From NCBI GenBank assembly GCA_016714975.1, contig JADKBR010000017.1, forward strand, positions 434,001 through 498,000: a stretch of DNA of 64,000 nucleotides. Direction: 5' to 3'. Under the pieces are notes generated by a model that saw only the letters and a list, made by a program, of their open reading frames with translations, did no database searches and had not been told where the DNA came from. Within the stretch, counting starts at the first letter, position 1. Each line of letters starts with the position of its first letter. Both the position numbers and the translations under genes were made by a program. Below, in pieces: positions 51,604-58,816 of this stretch. Source of the stretch: Candidatus Dechloromonas phosphorivorans (GTDB lineage: Bacteria; Pseudomonadota; Gammaproteobacteria; Burkholderiales; Rhodocyclaceae).

Positions 51604-52146
51604 TTATCCACCCCTTTCATGCAACGGCCCCGGTAAAGCGCGGGGCCGACTCCCTTTCGCCATCAAGTCGATGTTTTCCTGAGACAGCAGCTTCGAGTCC
51701 AGCAGGCGGGCCAGGCCCTTTCCGCCATGAGCCATGACGTATTCATGGTTGCGGATGAATACCGGGCGGACAAAGGGTGCGACCAGGTTCATCCACCGCT
51801 TTGTACTACGGACATGCCACTCGTAATGGACGCTGCTGACCCGGCCCTTGCGGGAGAATTGCCAGCGACCGACCCCTTCAAGGTCGCCCTTGGCGCTCCC
51901 CTCGATAGCTACCAACGCCTCGATATGTGTGGCACGCACCTCGAATACCACGGAGTAGGGTAGCTCCCCACGCCAGGAATAGCGCCTTATGCTGTCGATA
52001 CCATCGACGTCGCCGGATGCTTTCTGCTCCACCTTCTCGGAACCCTTCCACCAGTGCGGCCATTGCAGGGAGTCGAGGATTGCGCCATAGACATTCTCAA
52101 GTGGTGCGTCGATGTGCCAGATTGTCAGTAAATGATATTCGGCCAC
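51604..52146 (-). CDS. SRPBCC-fold (polyketide-cyclase-like) protein
   Basis: A 180-aa protein with START/SRPBCC features: YHLLTIWHIDAPLENVYGAI at the N-terminus, LQWPHWWKGSEKVEQ, and a C-terminal helix HEYVMAHGGKGLARLLDSKL. Such folds bind hydrophobic ligands. GTG 52146 is the likely start because it begins the first strand; the longer frame from 52293 overlaps the transglutaminase gene. No clear Shine-Dalgarno. Confidence 0.75.
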   Translation of the reverse strand: MAEYHLLTIWHIDAPLENVYGAILDSLQWPHWWKGSEKVEQKASGDVDGIDSIRRYSWRGELPYSVVFEVRATHIEALVAIEGSAKGDLEGVGRWQFSRKGRVSSVHYEWHVRSTKRWMNLVAPFVRPVFIRNHEYVMAHGGKGLARLLDSKLLSQENIDLMAKGSRPRALPGPLHERGG

Positions 52147-52210
52147 GGCGTCCGTCCAATCATATTGAAAATTGAGGCAAAGCGACTGGTTGGAGATTGC
52201 ATCCGGAGCG

Positions 52211-53089
52211 TTACGCAACCCCCGCGCCGCTGTCGGTCGACAGCGCTTCATGGCAATGATGTGGGAGAACCAAACCGCGTGACTGGTCCTCAATCGCCAA
52301 AGCGCGAATCAACGCCGCGTGTGCCCTGACGCCGCCAAAAATGGTGGCAAAAGCCACATCGGCGGCATCGCGTCCGGTGCCGAAACGCACGAACCCCATG
52401 GGGATGCCGGTACCGGATGGATCGAAGATATACCAGCGGTGACCTAGGTAGACCTCGACGTAAGCCTGGAAGTCGGGCGGGCCGAGCGCCGGGTCGGCAC
52501 CGTAGTCGGTGCCGGTCGCGAAGCGCGCCGGAATGTTGACGGCCCGGCATAGCGCAATCATCAGGTGGGCGAAGTCACGGCATACCCCGACTTCCTCGAT
52601 GAGCGTATCGACCGCTGAGGTATTCGAGTTGGAGCTGTTGGAGGTGAATGTGACATGCCGATTAACCCAGTCGCGAATGGCCTGAACCCGGCTGTATCCC
52701 TGGTCGAATCTGCCGAAGTTCCTGGTCGCCAGCTTGATGAGACGGTCCGACTGGCAATAGCGGCTGGGATAGATATAGCCCATCACTTCCGGGGGGATAT
52801 CCCGAACCGGCACTTCGGCAACATGTGCGGGGTCGCAAAGATAGTGCACGAGATCAACTGTGGCCGAGTAGGACAGCTTCAACTCGCCTGGGTCGGCGCG
52901 GACGTAAAGATAGCGATTGCCGGTGACCGGATCCGTATGCATCCTTTGCCGGATGGGCTGGCTCAGGGCCAAGCGTTCTCCGGAAACGGTCTGGTGCGGC
53001 GTGTTCACCGCATGGATGTTGAACACGAAGTCGGCACCACCCGGGTCGATCTCATAATTCAAGTCAACCTGCAAGTCGATGCGGATCAT
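52211..53089 (-). CDS. Transglutaminase-like protein with altered catalytic site
   Basis: A 292-aa protein with an N-terminal beta domain and a papain-like transglutaminase core. The catalytic Cys is in IEEVGVCRDFAHLMIALCRA. The next block reads PDFQAYVEVYLGHRWYIFDP, where many relatives have DFHA; the usual His is Gln here. The Asp in FDPSG is kept. Protein cross-linking or peptidase activity is thus uncertain. The ATG 53089 start gives MIRIDLQVDLNYEID. It is 25 nt downstream of the Lmo0937-like gene on the same strand. Confidence 0.85.
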   Translation of the reverse strand: MIRIDLQVDLNYEIDPGGADFVFNIHAVNTPHQTVSGERLALSQPIRQRMHTDPVTGNRYLYVRADPGELKLSYSATVDLVHYLCDPAHVAEVPVRDIPPEVMGYIYPSRYCQSDRLIKLATRNFGRFDQGYSRVQAIRDWVNRHVTFTSNSSNSNTSAVDTLIEEVGVCRDFAHLMIALCRAVNIPARFATGTDYGADPALGPPDFQAYVEVYLGHRWYIFDPSGTGIPMGFVRFGTGRDAADVAFATIFGGVRAHAALIRALAIEDQSRGLVLPHHCHEALSTDSGAGVA

Positions 53090-53114
53090 GGTGCCGGCAA
53101 TTCCACCCATACCC

Positions 53115-53264
53115 TTACACCCCACGCCGTCCGCTGATCAGGTTGACCAGGATCATGACGACTGCAAAGACCAGAAGAATGTGGATGAATCCACCCAGCG
53201 TGTAGGAGGAGACGAGTCCGAGAACCCACAGTATGAGCAGAATGACTGCGATCGTATAAAGCAT
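53115..53264 (-). CDS. 49-aa two-helix membrane protein, Lmo0937-like
   Basis: The frame begins MLYTIAVILLILWVLGLVSS, followed by YTLGGFIHILLVFAVVMILV and a basic end. This is the typical sequence of the Lmo0937 family of small membrane proteins, often in stress gene sets. GAGG lies about 7 nt before the ATG. It precedes the transglutaminase gene closely. Confidence 0.85.
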   Translation of the reverse strand: MLYTIAVILLILWVLGLVSSYTLGGFIHILLVFAVVMILVNLISGRRGV

Positions 53265-53616
53265 GGAACACCTCTTCTTTGTTCAAATTCCCCGGCGTGT
53301 GGCCGACGCAGTTCACAACACGGGCTGTGTCCAACGTCATCCGGTAATGGCCAGATAACGGCAAAAAGCCAATTGAGCAGGGCAAAACCGATTTGCCATG
53401 ACATTTGCCTTGATGCCTGGTTCAAGATTGGACACATTCCTTGCCGCCGTCTGTTCGTTGGCGAACATATAAGTTGCATGGAACGGCGCGGGGCAGACCA
53501 GCCCGGCGGTCGCCAGCCCAGAAATTCCTGCCGTAGTCCAGGCCGCTCCATCGAGGACGCTCTGTACGATGGCGCACAGAAGGATTGGTTCATCCGGGCT
53601 AGGCTCAAATGCGCCT
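53265..53616 (+). other. Divergent intergenic region before the Mla-like operon
   Basis: No supported gene. It should carry the promoters of the Lmo0937-like gene (minus) and the lipid-transport operon (plus); no confident promoter pair was found. Confidence 0.5.
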
Positions 53617-54747
53617 ATGAATACCCCGTCGATCACCCCCGCTGCCTTTACCCAACCGACGCCCCGAACCCTCGCGTTGTTCGGTATGTGGACCGGGCGC
53701 GGGCTCGGCGCAGTCGTGCCGCAGCTTGACACGTTGTCCGGATCGGCGGAATCAAAGCTGGTCGTCGACGGCGCATCGATCGAGGCACTCGATACCGCCG
53801 GTGCGTGGGTGCTGCAAAAGCTTCTGGCAAGGCTGCGCGCAGCGGGTGCCATTGTTGAGGTTCGTGATCTGCGCCCCGAATTCGCCAATCTGTTTGCAGC
53901 CGTCGGTCAGCATGTGGCGAATCCGCCCAAATCCGCCGCCCAGCCCACACCGCCGTCGCGGCTTGAGGCTGTCGGCCGGCGCGCTGAAGCGGCGGTTCAG
54001 CAAGGTGTCGCGATGCTCGGCTTCGTCGGCGAATACACCGTGGCGCTGGCCAGAAGCCTTGCCCACCCGGCACATATCAGATGGCGTCCCATCTTGTACA
54101 ACATCCGCAGTGCCGGTTTCGATGCTCTGCCGATCGTCGGGCTGCTGTCATTCCTGCTTGGCGTCGTGGTCGCCTATCAGGGGGCTGACCAGTTGCGGCA
54201 GTACGGTGCCAACATATTCGTCGCCGATCTCGTCGGCTTGTCGATGCTGCGCGAATTCGCTCCCTTGATGACGGCGATCATCATCGCCGGCCGGTCCGGT
54301 TCAGCCTACGCCGCTCAGATCGGCACCATGGCGGTGACCGAAGAGATCGACGCCATGCGTACCGTCGGCATCGCCCCACTGGACCTTCTGGTCCTGCCGA
54401 AGATTCTTGCGCTGATTGTCGTATTGCCGCTGCTGACGGTGTTTGCCGACGTGCTGGGCGTTTTTGGCGGCATGATCATGGCGCGCGCGCAACTCGGTGT
54501 CGGTTTCAGCGAGTTCTTCGAGCGCTTCGTCAAGGCGGTCAGTGTCACCGCCTACCTGATCGGGATCTGCAAAGCGCCGGTATTCGCGGTGATCATCGCC
54601 ACGGTGGGCTGTTTCCAGGGATTTCGTACCAAAGGCGGCCCCGACAGTGTCGGTCGCCAGACCACGCTCAGCGTCGTTCAGTCGACTTTTCTGGTGATTG
54701 TTGCCGATGCGCTGTTCTCGGTCGCCTTCAGTGCGCTGGACCTCTGA
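53617..54747 (+). CDS. MlaE-type lipid ABC permease with N-terminal STAS-like domain
   Basis: A 376-aa protein. Residues up to about 110 form a STAS-like domain (SKLVVDGASIEALDTAGAWV), which is fused to the permease here as in several proteobacteria. The permease shows LLSFLLGVVVAYQGADQLRQ, LREFAPLMTAIIIAGRSGSA, TMAVTEEIDAMRTVGI and KAPVFAVIIATVGCFQGF, the signature of MlaE. ATG 53617 is preferred to the frame start at 53569; neither has a strong ribosome site. First gene of permease-ATPase-MCE protein-lipoprotein. Confidence 0.92.
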   Translation: MNTPSITPAAFTQPTPRTLALFGMWTGRGLGAVVPQLDTLSGSAESKLVVDGASIEALDTAGAWVLQKLLARLRAAGAIVEVRDLRPEFANLFAAVGQHVANPPKSAAQPTPPSRLEAVGRRAEAAVQQGVAMLGFVGEYTVALARSLAHPAHIRWRPILYNIRSAGFDALPIVGLLSFLLGVVVAYQGADQLRQYGANIFVADLVGLSMLREFAPLMTAIIIAGRSGSAYAAQIGTMAVTEEIDAMRTVGIAPLDLLVLPKILALIVVLPLLTVFADVLGVFGGMIMARAQLGVGFSEFFERFVKAVSVTAYLIGICKAPVFAVIIATVGCFQGFRTKGGPDSVGRQTTLSVVQSTFLVIVADALFSVAFSALDL

Positions 54748-54748
54748 C

Positions 54749-55573
54749 ATGCAAGACGACACGCCGGTGATCGAGATCAGCAAGGTATCGACGCGCTATG
54801 GCCAGCATGTCGTGCATGAAGACCTCGATCTCGAGGTGCGCCGGGCGGAAATATTCGCGTTGATCGGTGGCAGCGGCTCCGGAAAATCGACCTTGCTGCG
54901 CCAGATGATCCTGCTGCAACGCCCTGACTCCGGCTCTATCCGCGTACTCGGCGTGGACCTCGAGAAGCTCGGAGACGATGAGGCGCTTATGCTGCGCCAA
55001 CGATGGGGCGTCATGTTCCAGCATGGCGGCTTGTTCGGCTCGCTGACGGTCAAGGAAAATGTCGGCTTGCCGCTGCGCGAGCATACCGACCTTGGCGACC
55101 GGCTGATCGATGAGATTGCCGACTGGAAGCTGGCGATGACCGGTCTGGCACCAGAGGTCGGTGCGCAGTATCCGACCGAACTCAGTGGCGGCATGTTGAA
55201 ACGGGCTTCCCTTGCCCGCGCGCTGTCGCTCGACCCCGAACTGCTTTTTCTCGACGAACCGACTGCCGGGCTCGATCCCGAGAGTGCCGGCGAAGTCGAT
55301 GAACTGATACGCAAACTGAGCGACCTGTTCGGCCTGACCATTGTCATGATCACGCATGACATGGACCTGCTGTGGCAGGTTGCTGACCGCGTCGCCGTTC
55401 TCGCCGACGGCAAGGTGCAAGGTGTCGGCTCGATGCTCGAACTGTCGCGCATGGACAACCCTGCCATCCGGAAATTCTTCGATGGCCCGCGCGGGCGGGC
55501 GGCGCAGGAACAACAGCAAGCCGCAGGGCAAGACAACGAAAAAAACGGGAGATCATCATCGAAACCAAAGTGA
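54749..55573 (+). CDS. MlaF-type lipid ABC ATPase
   Basis: A 274-aa ATPase: Walker A IGGSGSGKSTLLRQMI, MFQHGGLFGSLTVKENVGLP (Q-loop), signature LSGGMLKRASLARAL, Walker B LLFLDEPTAGLDPESAGEVD and H-loop MITHDMDLL. The SGGM form is typical of the Mla/TGD group. The ATG follows the permease stop by 1 nt. A Gln/Asn/Lys-rich tail ends the protein; the stop overlaps the next start. Confidence 0.94.
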   Translation: MQDDTPVIEISKVSTRYGQHVVHEDLDLEVRRAEIFALIGGSGSGKSTLLRQMILLQRPDSGSIRVLGVDLEKLGDDEALMLRQRWGVMFQHGGLFGSLTVKENVGLPLREHTDLGDRLIDEIADWKLAMTGLAPEVGAQYPTELSGGMLKRASLARALSLDPELLFLDEPTAGLDPESAGEVDELIRKLSDLFGLTIVMITHDMDLLWQVADRVAVLADGKVQGVGSMLELSRMDNPAIRKFFDGPRGRAAQEQQQAAGQDNEKNGRSSSKPK

Positions 55574-56499
55574 ACTACGCGCTGGTCGGGGCTTTCGTTC
55601 TCGTACTCGGTGCCGTGCTGATCGCTGGCGCACTCTGGCTGGCTTCGGGTGGCGCCTTCCAGAAGAAATACGACCTCTATCTGGCGATCGAGGAGGAATC
55701 GGTCGCCGGGCTCAATCTGAACGCTCCGGTCAAGTTCAACGGGGTCGACATCGGAAAAGTGCGGGAAATCCGGATCGATGCAGACAACCCGGAGCGGGTG
55801 AAGCTGCTTTTTGCGATCGAGCGCGGCACGCCGATCAAGGATGACACGGTGGCGATCCTGAAGACCCAGGGACTCACCGGTATCGCCTATGTCGAACTCA
55901 GCGGCGGCACGCGCGATGCGGCGCCGCTGAGTGCCAAACCGGGGAGCGACTATCCGGTGATCCAGACCAGGCCATCGCTCAGCGCGCGCTTTGAGAACGT
56001 ATTGACCTCCGTACTGGCCAAGCTGGACAGCACCTCGAAAAACATTAACGCCATCCTCAGCGAAGAAAACCAGGCGTCGTTGAAGAATGCCCTCGCCGAC
56101 ATCGCCACCGTGGCGCATACCATCGCTGCGCGCAAGGAGACGCTCGACGCCGGCATGGCCAACGCTGCCCGAACGTTTGAAAACTCGGCAGGGGCCTCGG
56201 CCAGGCTGGGGCCGGTGATCGATCGTGTCGGACGTGCGGCCGACGCCATCGAAAAGATGGGCAATGAAGTTGCCACTACCTCGGCGGGTGCCGGCAGGAC
56301 GGTTAGCGCAGTAGGTAACGACGTGAAGCGCTTCACGTCGGAAACGCTTCCGGAACTGGAGCGCCTGCTCGGAGAACTCGGCGCCCTGTCGACCTCACTG
56401 CGCCGCCTGACCGAGCAAACCGAGCGCAATCCGTCCGGCCTGCTGTTCGGTCGTCAGCCGGTTCCGGAAGGGCCGGGAGAATCAGGAGCGAAACCGTGA
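55558..56499 (+). CDS. MlaD/MCE-domain lipid transport protein
   Basis: A protein of about 313 aa with one membrane helix (YALVGAFVLVLGAVLIAGAL) and an MCE domain (GLNLNAPVKFNGVDIGKVRE, ILKTQGLTGIAYVELSGG), then a long helical region forming the lipid channel. The first canonical start in frame is GTG 55570, overlapping the ATPase stop, but it has no ribosome site. Four codons earlier an AUC (55558) lies 6 nt after GGGAG exactly where relatives have ATG. The 55558 start is given; GTG 55570 is the conservative choice. Confidence 0.88.
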   Translation: METKVNYALVGAFVLVLGAVLIAGALWLASGGAFQKKYDLYLAIEEESVAGLNLNAPVKFNGVDIGKVREIRIDADNPERVKLLFAIERGTPIKDDTVAILKTQGLTGIAYVELSGGTRDAAPLSAKPGSDYPVIQTRPSLSARFENVLTSVLAKLDSTSKNINAILSEENQASLKNALADIATVAHTIAARKETLDAGMANAARTFENSAGASARLGPVIDRVGRAADAIEKMGNEVATTSAGAGRTVSAVGNDVKRFTSETLPELERLLGELGALSTSLRRLTEQTERNPSGLLFGRQPVPEGPGESGAKP

Positions 56500-57140
56500 C
56501 GAATGAAAAGAGTCCTGCTGGACAGGCTTGCAGGCTAGTTGCCCAAGGCCTGACGCTCATGGCGCTTGGCGCCTGCAGCCTGCTGCAACCGGGCGCGACA
56601 CCCAACCCGACCTACTATTCGCTTGAGGGCATTCCGGGCAGGCCGGCAGTTGCGACACCAGCGTCGGCGCCGACCTTGATCGTCAGCCCGCCCCACGCGG
56701 CCGCAGGCCACGACAGCCAGCGCATCATCTACGTGCGTGACACCTTCAAGCTGGAACACTATGCGCACAGCGAATGGATAGAACCGCCATCCCGCATGCT
56801 GGCGCCACTGCTGGTTGCCGCCATCGAAAAGACCGGGGCGTTTCGCGCCGTCGTATTGACCCCGAGCAATGCGGCTGGCGACCTGCGGCTCGATACCGAG
56901 ATCATCCGCCTGCAACAGGACTTTCGTACCCGGCCAAGCACTGTCCGCTTCACGCTCCGCGCCACCCTGATCGACCAGAACACGCGTCGCGTCGAAGCCT
57001 GGCGAGAGTTCGACAACAGTATTCCTGCCGGCAGCGAAGACTCTTACGGCGGCGTCGTGGCCGCCAATCGCGCGGTACAGATTACACTCGAAAGCCTGGC
57101 AGAGTTTTGTGCCGAGGTGGCCCGCAGGCCGCGAAGATAA
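56496..57140 (+). CDS. ABC-type transport auxiliary lipoprotein (PqiC-like)
   Basis: A 214-aa lipoprotein (lipobox LMALGACS) with the conserved pattern PTYYSLEG near the mature N-terminus, IIYVRDTFKLEHYAHSEWIE, PPSRMLAPLLVAAIEKTGAF and LRLDTEIIRLQQDF. This matches the PqiC/YmbA-like outer-membrane auxiliary lipoproteins found with MCE systems. GTG start overlaps the MlaD-like stop (GTGA). It completes a trans-envelope lipid transport set. Confidence 0.88.
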   Translation: MTNEKSPAGQACRLVAQGLTLMALGACSLLQPGATPNPTYYSLEGIPGRPAVATPASAPTLIVSPPHAAAGHDSQRIIYVRDTFKLEHYAHSEWIEPPSRMLAPLLVAAIEKTGAFRAVVLTPSNAAGDLRLDTEIIRLQQDFRTRPSTVRFTLRATLIDQNTRRVEAWREFDNSIPAGSEDSYGGVVAANRAVQITLESLAEFCAEVARRPRR

Positions 57141-57340
57141 CGGATCAAAGGATGCACCAACCCAGACAGGTGCCGCGCTGATTGTTGCGTCGGCTTTATG
57201 TGTTCCGGCGCTGCCCCCATTGGGTGATGATCATCACCGGGGTCCGGCAAGCGGAGCTGGCCTGCACTTGAAGACCCCCATCCACAAGATATTTTTCGTG
57301 AATGGGGGATTGTCGGGAAAGGTCTCGAGGTGCGCGAGAT

Positions 57341-57739
57341 TCAGTACGTTGAAGTCGATTCCGTACCGTAATAGGAATGGATGCTCTTTTCCCAGGAAGA
57401 ATCTGCCATGTTCGGCCAATTATCCTTATCGAATCCCGGTGCGTCCTTGAGACGCTCTTCGTTGGTGTCCAGCAGAAGACGCTTGTTTTCTGTGTCGACC
57501 GCGAGCGCACTCCATGGCACTGCAAACAGCTTTTCACCCAAGCTCAGGAAGCCACCGAAGGACAGTACCGCGTAACAGACGCGGCCGCTGTGGATGTCCA
57601 TCATGAGGTCCTTGATGCTGCCCAGCTTCTCGCCTTGCCGGTTGTAGACGTCGTCACCGCTGATGGTGCTGGCGCTCAGCAACATTGGGCCAAGCCTGCC
57701 CGGAGCAAGTGTACTGATATTGACAGTTTCATCGTTCAT
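57341..57739 (-). CDS. PRC-barrel protein, copy 1
   Basis: A 132-aa protein with a PRC-barrel domain (DDVYNRQGEKLGSIKDLMMD, GRVCYAVLSFGGFLSLGEKL, FAVPWSALAVDTENKRLLLD). It is nearly identical over the domain to the copy at 57899-58300 and differs mainly at both ends. GGAG lies 8 nt before the ATG. Such proteins accompany stress genes; function unknown. It follows a truncated csbD-like gene, mirroring the csbD-PRC order upstream. Confidence 0.88.
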   Translation of the reverse strand: MNDETVNISTLAPGRLGPMLLSASTISGDDVYNRQGEKLGSIKDLMMDIHSGRVCYAVLSFGGFLSLGEKLFAVPWSALAVDTENKRLLLDTNEERLKDAPGFDKDNWPNMADSSWEKSIHSYYGTESTSTY

Positions 57740-57791
57740 TTAAAGCTCCAATCGAATTATTTGAGATTTACCTGCTGATCCACTTCACACA

Positions 57792-57902
57792 CTACTTGCC
57801 TTGAACGGCTATCTTGAGGGTTGCCTTCAATTCGCCACAAGCTGCTTGAGCTTTGCCGCCGGTGTTCTGAACTTTGCCCTTGAGTTCCTGATCCTTGTTC
57901 AT
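57792..57902 (-). CDS. Truncated CsbD-like protein (36 aa)
   Basis: The frame encodes MNKDQELKGKVQNTGGKAQA plus a 16-residue end finishing AVQGK. It matches the first 5 and last 30 or so residues of the full CsbD protein at 58385-58570, lacking about 25 middle codons in frame. Its ATG overlaps the stop of PRC copy 2 (ATGA). It may be a decaying copy or a working minimal variant. Confidence 0.65.
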   Translation of the reverse strand: MNKDQELKGKVQNTGGKAQAACGELKATLKIAVQGK

Positions 57903-58300
57903 GGTTTGCCCATGTACACATCAGTCCCGTAGAAGGATTGGATGTTTTCTTCCCAGAAAGGATCAGCCATGTTCGGCCAATTGTCCTTATCGAATCCCGG
58001 TGCGTCCTTGAGGCGCACTTCGTTGGTGTCCAGCAGAAGACGCTGGTTTTCCGTGTCGACCGCGAGCGCACTCCATGGAACTGCAAACAGCTTTTCACCC
58101 AAGCTCAGGAAGCCACCGAAGGACAGTACGGCGTAACAGACGCGGCCGCTCTGGATGTCCATCATGAGGTCCTTGATGCTGCCCAGCTTCTCACCTTGCC
58201 GGTTGTAGACATCGTCGTTACTGAGGGTGCTGGCGCTAACCAAGGTTGGGCTAGGCTTGGCCGGAGTAAGCGCACCGATATTGATGGTTTGATCGTTCAT
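57899..58300 (-). CDS. PRC-barrel protein, copy 2
   Basis: A 133-aa paralog of the protein at 57341-57739, with the same PRC-barrel core and end APGFDKDNWPNMADPFWEEN. GGAG lies 8 nt before the ATG. It lies 84 bp downstream of the full csbD gene and overlaps the truncated csbD start. The near-identity at the DNA level points to a recent tandem duplication. Confidence 0.88.
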   Translation of the reverse strand: MNDQTINIGALTPAKPSPTLVSASTLSNDDVYNRQGEKLGSIKDLMMDIQSGRVCYAVLSFGGFLSLGEKLFAVPWSALAVDTENQRLLLDTNEVRLKDAPGFDKDNWPNMADPFWEENIQSFYGTDVYMGKP

Positions 58301-58384
58301 TTAATGCTCCAATCGAAACGTTTTGGATTTAGTTGCGGCGGATGTCGAGTGCGCCAAGTGGGCACTCGACAAACCTGCAGATCT

Positions 58385-58570
58385 TTACTTGCCTTGAACG
58401 GCCTTCTTGAGGTCCGCCTTCACGTCGCCATACTTCGCCTGCGCTTTGCCGCCGATGTTCTGAACTGTTCCTTTGGCTTCCAGTTCCTCGTCGCCGACGA
58501 CTTTGCCAGCGATTTCCTTCACTTTGCCTTTGACTTCTTCGATATGGCCTTTGGTTTGATCTTTGTTCAT
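58385..58570 (-). CDS. CsbD-family stress protein
   Basis: A 61-aa charged protein: IEEVKGKVKEIAGKVVGDEE and GTVQNIGGKAQAKYGDVKAD are the classic CsbD pattern. AGGAG lies about 7 nt before the ATG. CsbD genes are general-stress-induced in many bacteria; molecular role unknown. It heads the csbD-PRC-csbD'-PRC array. Confidence 0.9.
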   Translation of the reverse strand: MNKDQTKGHIEEVKGKVKEIAGKVVGDEELEAKGTVQNIGGKAQAKYGDVKADLKKAVQGK

Positions 58571-58816
58571 GGTTTTCTCCTGATATTGAAATTCGAATAG
58601 ATTTAGGGAGCGTTGACCTTGGTAGTCAGCGCTTACCAGTGCCAAGAGTAGGCATTCAGTTCCTGGCAGTCCGTTTGGTAGCGCACGTAGACGTGCAGGC
58701 ACCTTCAAGCCATGGAGGCGTCTCGATTTCCCGTCCCCGATCACTTGCGGTTCATTGGTGTGATGGCGCACAGACGTCCTGGTGGACGCTGTCTACCCTA
58801 AGTCCCCAACCATCGC

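Noticed and set aside
53079..53729. 216-codon plus-strand frame between transglutaminase and the Mla-like operon
   Set aside because: Overlaps the Lmo0937-like gene and the MlaE start in the wrong frame; no recognisable sequence.
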